DNA from: Pseudocercospora fijiensis CIRAD86
Lineage: Eukaryota; Ascomycota; Dothideomycetes; Mycosphaerellales; Mycosphaerellaceae
Reading direction: 5' to 3'
DNA: 64,000 nt
Assembly (NCBI RefSeq): GCF_000340215.1
Contig: NW_006921534.1
Span: 1,327,171 to 1,391,170, forward strand
This document shows, piece after piece, positions 23,843 to 33,221 of this stretch. Below the pieces are notes generated by a model. That model was given only the letters and a program-made list of their open reading frames with translations. It searched no databases and had not been told where the DNA came from. The first letter of the stretch is position 1. Each line of letters begins with the position of its first letter. The translations under genes were made by a program, and so were the position numbers.

Positions 23843-23861
23843 GTTACTAACGACACCCCTA
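23843..23861. repeat. Right terminal inverted repeat of hAT-like element
   Basis: GTTACTAAC followed by GACACCCCTA, the inverted counterpart of the left end. A second GTTACTAAC lies at about 23793. It is 58 bp from the start codon of the downstream carboxypeptidase gene. Confidence 0.75.
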
Positions 23862-23919
23862 CGAGTCCTCGCAACATCGGCGCACTCTGCCACGAGCGTG
23901 GTAAACAGTACAGTACAGT

Positions 23920-26142
23920 ATGCGCAAACGGCAAATGCTGACTTCCGCGCAGCTTTTCGCATTGCCGCCCGCATTGCTGGCTGCAGTCATCGCCTTTTCG
24001 TCCTCCGCCGCGCACGCACAGTACCCACCGCCGCCGACATATGACAACATCCTTAGATCGCCTATAGACAAGAATGTCACCGTCGCCTACAAGCAGCCGA
24101 TCAATGGCACTTGCACCACTGCCTTCTCGACACAGAAGCAATACACGGGATACATAGGCATACCGCCGTTCACGCTCGCTCCTATACAGCAGAACTACTC
24201 GATCAATACCTTCTTCTGGTTCATAGAAGCGCGGCAAACACCAGAGACTGCGCCGCTTACAATATGGCTGAACGGTGGACCAGGTTCGAGCAGCATGTTT
24301 GGCCTATTCAATGAGGCTGGGCCATGCGAGGTTGTTCAAATGGCCGATGGGACATACGGCACGCAGATGCGACCTTTCGGCTTCGATCGGGCCTCCAACA
24401 TTCTTTTCATTGATCAGCCGAATCAGGTTGGCTTCTCGTATGATTTGGCGACAAACGCTTCGCTGGATCTCTTCGCAAATGAGGTCTATGAACCTCCTAC
24501 GCCGCCGAGCAAAGAGCTCCCAGGCTTCATGTATCTTAATGGCACTTTCGGCACTGCCAACGAGAACGCCGCGAAACCATACGCGACGACGGCGAATACC
24601 ACGGAAATTGCTGCGGCCGCGACATGGCATTTCTTGCAAACATGGCTTTCGACCTTTAGCCAGTACAATCCTGCGACCAGGCCGAATGTGACTACACCCA
24701 ATTCATCCGACGAAGCGGCTGGCATTCATCTTTGCACGGAGTCGTATGGTGGCAAGTATGCGCCGGTATTCTCTTCTTACTTTGAGGAGAAGAATCAAGC
24801 TCTGGCGAGTGGTCTTCTGCCGGCAAACGACACCCTGGCTATCAAGCTGCAATCGGTCAGCATCATCAATGGTCTCGTCGACGACCTCATTCAAGATTAC
24901 TACTATCCGTCTTTTGCGTATAACAATACTTACAAGATTCAGCTGATCGACCAAACTATGCAGCTGAACGCCATCAATAATTACACGACGAAATGCTTGC
25001 CAGCCATTCAGTCCTGCCGCGCAGCACTGGCTACGACCTCGAATCTCTACGGCGACGACGAGCGCATCAATGACTTATGCGAGAGCGCACAATATACCTG
25101 CAACATTCTCACGGCCATTGCAGCAGCAGCTGGCTACGATTTCTATGACATCCGACGGCAATTGCCGAGCCCTGATCCCTCTGCGGCATATCAGGAGTAC
25201 CTTAATTATGAATCCGTGCTAAAGGCTATTGGCGCGGCCGTAAACTACACCGAGAGCAATCGCTACGTCCAAGAAGGGTTCATCTCGACGGGTGACAGCA
25301 TCCGAGGTGGCGCAGTGCAAGACCTTGCCGATCTGCTCAAGGCCGGTGTGCGTGTCGCTTTGATATACGGGGACGCCGACTTCATCTGCAACTGGCATGG
25401 TGGTCAAGCAGTAGCCTTTGCAGTCGCCAACGCCCTCCCAGCATACCCTTTTGCAACACGCGTATCATCAACCGGCGCCGGAATTCCACCAAGCTATGCA
25501 TCAGGCTTCGCCCAAGCCGGGTTCGCAGAAATCGTCGTCAACGACTCCTACGTCGGCGGCGCAGTTCGACAATATGGCAATCTCTCTTTCAGCCGAGTCT
25601 ACAACGCCGGCCACTTTGTTCCTTACTCCCAGCCCGAAACCGCCTTTCAAATCTTTGCCCGTGTGATCTTGGGTAACGACCTGTCCACAGGCGCAGATGT
25701 CGACCTTTCGACCTTCATTTCCTCCGGGCCCGCAAACTCCACGTATACGCAAAAAGCTCCTCCCGCACCTGACCCTACCTGCTGGGTCCGGAATTGGCAG
25801 AGCTCGTGCTCTGATGACGATACGGATGCTATGAAGGAGGGCAAAGGTCTGGTTTCGTACGGCATTTATTACCAAGATTCATCGAGCATCATCTTACCGA
25901 GTACAACCGTGCAAGCTGGAGTCCCTGGTAACCCCATGACTACCACCAGTAGCGGCACGAGAGGCGCGCACGGCGCCACCGATACAAGCTCCGCATTAAC
26001 GGGAGTCTATACTGCTACAGGCACGCCAACACCAAGCGGAGCTGCAACGAGACTCGGTGCCGGTCTCGACTTTGGAAATGGACCGGGATCAATGTTTCTC
26101 GTGTTCGCTGGTGTCATCGCTGGGATGGCTGTCATGGTTTGA
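23920..26142 (+). CDS. Serine carboxypeptidase, S10 family, predicted GPI-anchored
   Basis: Intronless 740-aa frame. A signal peptide (residues about 6-33, ending AHAQ) precedes an S10 peptidase domain of the carboxypeptidase S1 type. The oxyanion region is WLNGGPGSSS (about 116-125). The catalytic triad is Ser275 in TESYGGKY, Asp487 in GDADFICNW and His565 in NAGHFVPY. Several N-x-S/T sites suggest glycosylation. After about residue 640 there is a Ser/Thr/Gly-rich stalk and a hydrophobic C-terminus (MFLVFAGVIAGMAVMV), fitting a GPI-anchor signal, so the enzyme probably acts at the cell wall or surface. The start could be codon 1 or Met6. The hAT end lies only 58 bp upstream, so the original promoter has been displaced. 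Confidence 0.93.
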   Translation: MRKRQMLTSAQLFALPPALLAAVIAFSSSAAHAQYPPPPTYDNILRSPIDKNVTVAYKQPINGTCTTAFSTQKQYTGYIGIPPFTLAPIQQNYSINTFFWFIEARQTPETAPLTIWLNGGPGSSSMFGLFNEAGPCEVVQMADGTYGTQMRPFGFDRASNILFIDQPNQVGFSYDLATNASLDLFANEVYEPPTPPSKELPGFMYLNGTFGTANENAAKPYATTANTTEIAAAATWHFLQTWLSTFSQYNPATRPNVTTPNSSDEAAGIHLCTESYGGKYAPVFSSYFEEKNQALASGLLPANDTLAIKLQSVSIINGLVDDLIQDYYYPSFAYNNTYKIQLIDQTMQLNAINNYTTKCLPAIQSCRAALATTSNLYGDDERINDLCESAQYTCNILTAIAAAAGYDFYDIRRQLPSPDPSAAYQEYLNYESVLKAIGAAVNYTESNRYVQEGFISTGDSIRGGAVQDLADLLKAGVRVALIYGDADFICNWHGGQAVAFAVANALPAYPFATRVSSTGAGIPPSYASGFAQAGFAEIVVNDSYVGGAVRQYGNLSFSRVYNAGHFVPYSQPETAFQIFARVILGNDLSTGADVDLSTFISSGPANSTYTQKAPPAPDPTCWVRNWQSSCSDDDTDAMKEGKGLVSYGIYYQDSSSIILPSTTVQAGVPGNPMTTTSSGTRGAHGATDTSSALTGVYTATGTPTPSGAATRLGAGLDFGNGPGSMFLVFAGVIAGMAVMV

Positions 26143-26976
26143 AGTGGATTGTTCTAGTAGATATGGTTTTCAAGATCTTGGTCTGGAGTTTTTCATGACA
26201 TGGGAAAGGGGGAAAAAGTGTGATTCTTGGATCGGAGGCGTGTGAATGATACCCAATATCTACAATCGTAATGTCTGCATAGCATTAGTATAGCATAGGT
26301 TCGGGATGGGAAGGTGGGAAGGGAAGGTTAGAGCAGTGGCATTAAAAAGTTAGAGTCGTGATAGAGAAATGAGACGAATTGGCATCTTTGTCGTCGTCGC
26401 TGACTCGTGTCACGTGCCACGTGTATTCTGCTTGTAGATGTGCGTTGTGGTCTCACACATATCGCCCTCCGTCGATTCACCGCCTTTTCCGAGCCAGACG
26501 TGTATGGCATTGAAATAGAGTCCCCGTTCATTTCGTACATCCGTCCCAGTCTTTTAACATCCGGGATCGGGTCCAGGACATCCGGAGCAATCTACTTCGT
26601 CACAGCATTCTCTTTCTCTCCTCAATCATTCACTGGCACTCAACTCTTACACACTCTCGCCAAGATCCCTTTTGACTCATCAGGCTTGCGAGATGGCGAC
26701 CAGTATGATGAACGCTGAGCTCGGCGAAGCTTGCAGGCGCCTGCAGTTACCGCTGCACCGCGACGTCCCTTGGTGTAGGAGAGCAAGAGAGACCTGCCTC
26801 TGGCGAGTGCAATCTCAAGGTAGGCATGATGAGGATGTTCTTCCTTCAGCTTGGAAGGAAACATGTTGCATTGCATCTCCATTATCACATCTTACGGATG
26901 AGCCATTGCTGAATGTGATCACACGATGTGTCTGCACTGATCTGCCCAGACTTGCCCAACTGCAATACCTGCCACT
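26143..26976. other. Intergenic region, 3' and 5' untranslated parts likely
   Basis: 834 bp of native composition between the carboxypeptidase and the 1070-aa gene. CACGTGCCACGTG at about 26411-26423 contains two overlapping CACGTG-type E-box motifs. Short frames on both strands show no domain; part is probably the leader of the downstream gene. Confidence 0.4.
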
Positions 26977-29900
26977 ATGCTGTCAAGGTCGAATAGCAGC
27001 GCGGGAGAGCGACTCCGTCGAGCAAAGTCCATGTCCTCCACGCATACAGCAGCATCCGGCCAAGCACAGCGACTAGGCACGACCATCGCCGCTCAGAACA
27101 CCCGTCTTCAAGCAGAGGTTGCAGCTGTTGAAGCTTACGAGCGTGCCCGACAACTCGATGAACTCAGTGCCTTTACTTCGAAGCCACGACCCAATCGACG
27201 ACGGAGTCAGGCCTCTGGCAGGACCGAAGGAAGTCACTTCGAAGAAGCCAGGAGACGTTCAGTAAACCAGGCCGAGAACGTCAGGCCAAGGCCATCGAAC
27301 GCATCATCTTTTGCGCAAAATCGAGCAAGTCTACCGAGCCAAACCAGAGTTGAGGCGTCGGACGAAGGAAGGGTCATTACCAGAAGTAGATCTGTTATAC
27401 CGCCAGTGCCAGCCGCTACCGCTTCTAGCTGCAGTCGTCCTGCCTCAATTTCGGCCGCTCGTCACACCCGGCAAAGGCAATCAGTGGATACCGACGGCAG
27501 TCCAGCACCGCGTTACTCGCAGTGTGTCAAAGATCGACAGGCAACGCTGCAGCTGAGCACGCTGAGCAATGAAGTTACTTCTGAGGAAGGCACACCTTTC
27601 ACCGCTCCTCGATCCCCGCCACGACCAGCAAGGCCGTCCATTCGAGAGACGCAAACTGATGAAGACATCAGAAACATGGCCACGAGCGCCTACCTACAGG
27701 ATCTGGAGCGCAAAAGAATTCGCGAGCGCAGGTCTTTCATCTTCAGCAGTTTTAAGAAACGCCGTGCGACTGGCAATGCTTTTAACACGTCACTGCCACC
27801 TTTCAATTATGCTCACGATGGAGACGGAGCCCCGATGCCAACCAACTCCGCCATGCTCGCGCCTGCAATTGGGGCACAGACCAAATCTCGACATTTCTCC
27901 AGCTCAATCAAGAGTCGTATCAAGAATGCATTTCGCAGGACTTCTAGGGCTACAAGTAGTATGCCAGCTCAACACGTTCACGCAAAGGAGTTTCACTTCA
28001 CTATCAAGGACTATGACCCGAGTGATGAGTCGCGTGGTTCTGTGGACTTTGCAGATCCTTTCATGACCATTGCCGCAGAAGAGCCCCGAATTGCTCCGCC
28101 CTCACCGCAAACTCGCCCAAACAGCAAGGTCAGCACCATCAACGATGGATCAGCGAAGTCGAGGGTCACGAGCTGGACCAATTCTACGGTCGCCGCGTTC
28201 TCTAGTATCCGCACTAATGTCGCTACGGCGCATCCCAAGGAGCAGTCACCGGCATTACACCGCACAGCTAGTCATCACACCTTGCGCAAGAAGAGCTCCT
28301 TCCTCGGCGGCCCTATCCGTGACAAGCTGCGCCGCGTGAGCAAGGCTGATCTTAAAGGCTCCGAGGAGAGCATGGGTCTGTATTCAGCTCTGCAGAGACG
28401 CATGAGGTCGTCGAAGTCCAGTGATCCCATCCACCAGCCACTGATATCCGCTCCTCTTGAGCTCGAACCAGGAAAGAACTCGGCGCAGACTCTTGATACT
28501 CGCGCAAGCCTGCCATCGCAGCGGTATCGACAGACTGACGACGCAAGAAGCGATTTCGACACCACAATCCGCAGCATTACGCCTGAGCCGAATCCATATG
28601 GCATTGACATACCTTCTCCAGTTCACGAAGTCACGAGTCCTGCACAGAGCAATGACGATATCGATTCCACGGTGCTTCACCATGCCGTGCATGGTTCTGG
28701 TGGCTCTTCGGCGCGGTCCGGCTTGCAGCGACGATCTGCTGTGAAAGCGCCTCCTCCTTCACAAGACGCTCTGGCTCGTAGAGTTGAGCGTGCTAGCAAT
28801 AGATGGAAATCACCCCTCGACGAGCTCTCTCCATCCAACTCTCGGTCCACCCTCAGGATGTCGGAAGACAACCCCTATATACTGCGATCTTTGAGCCAAG
28901 CGGCCAAGCAAGTGACGCCGGTGAACGACTTGCCACATCATCGAAAGGCTGTCAATCTGCTTTCGCCGAGGTCGGACGTGATCTCACCAAGTGTCTACTC
29001 GCGCGCTACTGACGGCGCTTCTCCTCGGCCAGATTCGCCAGAAGTGTACGAGCCAGCGACAACTATCACCATCACCGGTCACGAGGTTCGCAGGTACAGC
29101 ATCTCTCCGCCAAAGCGGATAGACGAGAAGCAACACCGTGGACATGGGAGCGGCACCTGGCGAAAGTGGCTCTCTGACGAAATGAATACCACCTTGGGCA
29201 GCAATGAGAAGCAGATTCGCCTTCCGCAGAGCATTTTCGTGAACCCTCCAGCACAGCGACAGGATTCTGGTGTATCTTCACTCACGGCGGTGCCAGGCCA
29301 CAAGAGAAGCGTGGCCAGCATCACTGCCGAGCTTCGATCTGTGTCGCCTCTCTCGTTCCACAGCGAAAACCGACCAGCTTCACGCGCTAGCAGTCAGGTC
29401 TCCGACATGAATGGGAGATATCCTGTCATTAATGCGAGCAGGAATACCAGCCAGCATAGCATTGCGACAAGTCGAAAAGCTTCGCCGCCACCTCCTCCAG
29501 CAAGGCAGGACAGTTCGGAGGGCCGTCTTTTGCATTCTGTCGCCATGGCTAAGAAGCCAAGCATTGATGCTGCTTTGCACTCGACCGCGACTACTCGGGC
29601 AAGAGCCAATTCGAAGAGTGCTGGTTTGGGACAGATATCAGCTGCAGCACGTAGTCAAAGCGCTCTCGGGTCTCGACAGAACTTGAATGTTGAAGCAGCA
29701 TCTGGAAGTGGTCGCCTTTCTGCCGCCAGCGCTACGTCGCCCGGCAAGGCATTTAGTCGGCCAAAGTCGGCGTACGAGCTGCGAGTGAACTACAAGAATA
29801 ATGCCAATGCAGCATCGAAGCCACTTGAAGTCCGTCGCAAGGCGATCGAGAACGGTGAGAACAGCATGCTGGAGGACAGCACTTTATTCAATATCTCCGC

Positions 29901-30189
29901 GGGACCATATGCCGCACCACGATCGCCAAGCACTAATCAAGAGAATACTCGGCCAATGGACAGTCCTTTGCAGTCGCTGTCGAGCTCGGAATGGCTTGCT
30001 GCCGGATCAGGCAAGAAACGCGACGCTAGAAGATTCACTGCCAGTCCCGCGCATTCTCAAATCTACGGATCTTCTAGAAAAGAGCGTTCGCCTGGTCAGC
30101 GACTGGTCACGAATTGGTTAGATGAGAGGATGTCGAAGTCGCGTGAGAATTTGCAACCCTCGAAGGAAAGCACGCCTGCTTTTGTGTGA
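26977..30189 (+). CDS. Large Ser/Arg-rich, mostly disordered protein, unknown
   Basis: Intronless 1070-aa frame from ATG 26977. The N-terminal 70 residues (MLSRSNSSAGERLRRAKSMSS, then a helical stretch with AVEAYERARQL) look the most ordered. The rest is rich in Ser, Arg, Pro and Ala, with many RxxS and SP sites, basic patches (KKRRATG, RRSFIFSSFKKRR) and a polyproline stretch near residue 840 (ASPPPPPAR). There is no membrane segment or enzyme motif. Proteins of this shape are common as conserved hypothetical proteins of ascomycetes; a scaffold or cytoskeletal role would be a guess. Start and stop are unambiguous and codon use is native. Confidence 0.82.
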   Translation: MLSRSNSSAGERLRRAKSMSSTHTAASGQAQRLGTTIAAQNTRLQAEVAAVEAYERARQLDELSAFTSKPRPNRRRSQASGRTEGSHFEEARRRSVNQAENVRPRPSNASSFAQNRASLPSQTRVEASDEGRVITRSRSVIPPVPAATASSCSRPASISAARHTRQRQSVDTDGSPAPRYSQCVKDRQATLQLSTLSNEVTSEEGTPFTAPRSPPRPARPSIRETQTDEDIRNMATSAYLQDLERKRIRERRSFIFSSFKKRRATGNAFNTSLPPFNYAHDGDGAPMPTNSAMLAPAIGAQTKSRHFSSSIKSRIKNAFRRTSRATSSMPAQHVHAKEFHFTIKDYDPSDESRGSVDFADPFMTIAAEEPRIAPPSPQTRPNSKVSTINDGSAKSRVTSWTNSTVAAFSSIRTNVATAHPKEQSPALHRTASHHTLRKKSSFLGGPIRDKLRRVSKADLKGSEESMGLYSALQRRMRSSKSSDPIHQPLISAPLELEPGKNSAQTLDTRASLPSQRYRQTDDARSDFDTTIRSITPEPNPYGIDIPSPVHEVTSPAQSNDDIDSTVLHHAVHGSGGSSARSGLQRRSAVKAPPPSQDALARRVERASNRWKSPLDELSPSNSRSTLRMSEDNPYILRSLSQAAKQVTPVNDLPHHRKAVNLLSPRSDVISPSVYSRATDGASPRPDSPEVYEPATTITITGHEVRRYSISPPKRIDEKQHRGHGSGTWRKWLSDEMNTTLGSNEKQIRLPQSIFVNPPAQRQDSGVSSLTAVPGHKRSVASITAELRSVSPLSFHSENRPASRASSQVSDMNGRYPVINASRNTSQHSIATSRKASPPPPPARQDSSEGRLLHSVAMAKKPSIDAALHSTATTRARANSKSAGLGQISAAARSQSALGSRQNLNVEAASGSGRLSAASATSPGKAFSRPKSAYELRVNYKNNANAASKPLEVRRKAIENGENSMLEDSTLFNISAGPYAAPRSPSTNQENTRPMDSPLQSLSSSEWLAAGSGKKRDARRFTASPAHSQIYGSSRKERSPGQRLVTNWLDERMSKSRENLQPSKESTPAFV

Positions 30190-30629
30190 TGTTTGTTGGA
30201 ACAATACCCCCCTTTGGCTACCCTGCATGCACGTTGGACTATGATGTGATCATTGATACTTCGTCTTACGATGTATCATTAGCAAAGAGCTGTGCTAGTC
30301 TCTTGTGCCGGATGGTATTGACAGGCAATAGAATAAATAGTGAACTTCCCAATCGAATTCTATAGAGAGCTAGAGAAACCCCCAGGCGGCCGCTTTCTTT
30401 ACAATCCCAACCAAGCCCTCCTCCAAGAGAATCTCGTTCAAAAGCAATCTTTTCGTATCGACATCGATGAAAGTTGACGCATTGCCTCTTTTGGAATGTG
30501 AGATGTCCAAGCGAGTTGCTGGGGCAACAATAAGGCATTTATGCATGAGCGCTGCCTTCAAGAAATCAAATGTGAAATGTTAATGACCTTTGCTCACGTA
30601 GACCTAGAAGCTTGACAAATGTGGGAAAA
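30190..30629. other. Intergenic region, no gene seen
   Basis: 440 bp between the stop of the disordered protein gene and the start of the DUF4804-like gene. Nothing specific is visible apart from short AT-rich runs. Confidence 0.4.
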
Positions 30630-31962
30630 ATGATGCCTACTTCTACTCGCTCGAAATCTAAGGCCCTTGCCTCGCACTCACGCCTCAAGGTAAATCCACC
30701 CATCACGACCAACGCAATCCAAAATTTCGATGTGGCCACCATCAGCGATGATGCAGACGAGACTTGCATCGTCGTTCATTCCCGATATCAATCTCTAGCT
30801 ACAAAGTTTCTACAGCTTAAATCGGAACTGGGCTCGAAGTATGAGAAATCTCTCTATGCGGACATGTCTTGGAGACAACTCACTTCTCGTCTTATCGAGA
30901 AGCGACCGCTCGTTTTCATGGGCTCGTCTGATCATACTCTACTGCGCTCTGGTCGAAGCATCCGTCATCCTGACCAGCAGTGGGATCGAAACGGCACAGA
31001 TGAGCAGGACAGAAATGAGGACCTCACGCTCGAGGAATACTTGAGCTACGACGAGATCATGCTTTCATCTCTCATCGGCGTCTCTGGACCTAGCTTCTTC
31101 ATCAATGAGGGCGCGAGAAGCAATTGTGGGGTTCCGGGCAAAGCTGGGACTTTTGAAGAACGAGGAGTCATCGTTGGACTCGTGGGGGCTAGATTCGAGA
31201 GACCTGATCGAATGGACTCGGTGTTCATGCTTCCTCCTGTCAAAGAACCGAAACAGCATCCCGCGATTACGGAAGCATTTCTGGATTTCTTTCACGCGAC
31301 AAGTCGTCGTTCTCCTGGAGCGGATTTCGATTTCGACGTCTATCGAGCTCGCATTAGGATCACGGCGGATATCTTACTTCACGAAGCTCATAGGCGGGCG
31401 GTAGAGGGGTTTTCGCAACGAAAGGCGTATGTGTATGTTGTTGGCCTGGGGCTTGGTGTCTGGCAGCACAACCTGGAGCAAGCCGGGACGTATGCACAAG
31501 CTTTCGCTGATGCCATTGTCGATCTGCCCAAAGACCATAGGGTTGGCAAGATCGAATTCGCCCACATCAGCCGAATCAGCGCTGCCGCTCAAGAACAGCT
31601 CGTTTCGATGGGCCAGCGTTGCGGCATTGAGATTGTCTTCTCGAAACGCAATCCTGCGGCAAAGCTGCACGGGAAGGATGGCGACATGCTGTTGGTTCTC
31701 AGCTACGCATGGGATGGCAATGCATTTCCGGGTAATGAGTACTGGCAAGGCAGCCTGATGGGCTCAGGTGATCCAGTGAGTCCACGCTCTGCGCTCAGCG
31801 CCATGGCTGCGGTTGCAGTCGACTCGAATGCATGCTGACTCGCGGGTCTCTTCTGTCTAGGCCGCGGCGTGTATGAGCACGATCGGGGAACTGCACAATC
31901 CATTGGTCAATGTGGGCTTCACGGAGAGGATCGCAGGTGCTGGTGTGGGCAGTAATGAGTAG
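30630..31962 (+). CDS. DUF4804-like protein (two exons)
   Basis: The first ATG in frame is at 30630. Exon 1 runs to 31775, a GTGAGT..CTAG intron of 85 bp follows (31776-31860, branch site GCTGAC), and exon 2 is 31861-31962, giving 415 aa. Splicing turns the unspliced tail into GSGDP-AAACMSTIGELHNP, a sensible continuation. Recognisable parts are SSLIGVSGPSFFINEGAR, GTFEERGVIVGLVGARFERP, a helix with RIRITADILLHEAHRRA, YVVGLGLGVW, and YAWDGNAFPGNEYW near the end. I believe this is the domain catalogued as DUF4804, known from fungi and from some bacteria; the assignment is from memory of the motif pattern. The Gly-rich GLGLGVW strand recalls macrodomain-like folds, but that is speculation. No signal peptide is seen. 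Confidence 0.78.
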
Positions 31963-32220
31963 CAGAAAGTCTTACATCTCGGTTCCTTAGCGATCGGGTG
32001 CAAGGTACCACCCGCGGAACAGTTCCAGGCAAATTGCTAAGAATTATACAATACCGCGTGCTCGGCCTTTCGCTGACTGAGCTGATGCACATCCCGACAC
32101 CATGCAAGATCTGAAGTCACTTCGGGAGAATGACGGGGGCCTGATCCCAATGCCGCCTGACAATCAGTCGCTACTCTCTCCTCAGTTCTAGAAAGCCATG
32201 GCGACAGTCAGCGATTTGCA

Positions 32221-33156
32221 ATGCATAGCCTAAGCCCAACGCGCATCGTGCTCGCTCTATCCGCACTTGTCCTCGCATATTTATTCACCCTTCTGCCCCT
32301 CCACGAAGCAGACAGCATGCAAGCACCCCCACTACTACTAAACAGACTTCTCCCGACCTCACTCCCACTCAGAGCACGAGCCGTACAAAACGCCCTCCTG
32401 GCACCTCTCCCACAGCCCACCAAACCTCTTCCCACCCGCACCTTCACCTCCACCATGCCAGGCTACGACTCCCTCACCTTCAAAGACGCCATCAAGAACC
32501 GTCGTACAATCTACAGCCTCACCAAGAAATCTTCCATCTCAGACGACCGCATCAAGGAAATCGTCACCCAGGCCATTCACGATGTCCCTTCCTCTTTTAA
32601 CTCCCAATCCGCACGTCTCGTCGTCCTACTCAAAGAAGAACACGACAAGTTCTGGGACGTCGTGACTACGATCCTCAAAGCTCACGTTCCGGAAGATAAA
32701 TGGGAACATACCGGACAGAGGATGGAGATGTTTCAGGGTGCTTATGGCACGGTAAGCTTTCTCCCCTCCCCCATTCAAGAAAGAAGAAGGAAAGAATTGT
32801 TTTTTAACTAATTCATGTCGTCTTAGATCCTCTTCTACGAAGACCCCGAACCCGTCAAAGCCCTGCAATCCAAATTCCCCAACTACGCCGATAAATTCCC
32901 TCAATGGTCGGAACATACTTCCGCCATGCATCAGTATGAGCTTTGGACTGCTTTGGAGGCTGAGGGGCTGGGTGCCAATCTTCAGCATTATAATCCGTTG
33001 CCGGATCAGAAGGTGAGTGAGATTTGGAATGTGCCGTTGGAGTGGAGTTTGAAGGCACAGCTTGTGTTTGGAGATCCGGCGGAGGGATCGAGGGAGAAGT
33101 TGGCGGAGAAGAAGCAGGAGCCGGTTGAGAAGAGGGTTTTCTTTCATGGGGCTTAG
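32221..33156 (+). CDS. Nitroreductase-family oxidoreductase, HBN1-like (two exons)
   Basis: Exon 1 is 32221-32751. A 75-bp intron (GTAAGC..CTTAG, 32752-32826, branch site near CTAATT) follows, then exon 2, 32827-33156, giving 286 aa. From about residue 79 the protein reads as the fungal FMN-dependent nitroreductase family (FKDAIKNRRTIYSL, then SSFNSQSARLVVLLKEEHDKFWDVV in two adjoining blocks, then FPQWSEHTSAMHQYELWTAL). Yeast HBN1 and FRM2 belong here and act in lipid or oxidative stress responses. The first 78 residues, starting with a hydrophobic helix and then Arg-rich, look like a mitochondrial or membrane-targeting extension. An internal start at the Met of MPGYDSL would give a cytosolic form. 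It is convergent with NOC3, with 65 bp between stops. Confidence 0.88.
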
Positions 33157-33221
33157 AGCATAGATACTAGAAGGGGATTGGGAAGTTAGACGCTTGACGA
33201 TGTTCGCAGTTCTACGTCTGC

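Larger units (their letters stand above)
13896..23861 (-). mobile_element. hAT-like DNA transposon, split by a gypsy element
   Basis: The ends form an inverted repeat: TAGGGGTGTC followed by GTTAGTAAC on the left, and GTTACTAAC, GACACCCCTA on the right. Further GTTAGTAAC copies are clustered inside each end. The flanks carry a near-identical direct repeat, GACTCCTCGC (13886-13895) and GAGTCCTCGC (23863-23872), which could include an 8-bp hAT target duplication, though the right copy is offset by one base. Without the inserted gypsy element and one target copy the transposon is about 3.1 kb, a normal hAT size. The coding part is on the minus strand and heavily RIP-mutated. Confidence 0.75.

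Noticed and set aside
13896..23861. Tc1/mariner element with TA target duplication
   Set aside because: TA does flank GGGGTGTC at both ends, but the coding remnant has a hAT dimerisation motif and the flanks show a longer near-repeat, so hAT fits better.
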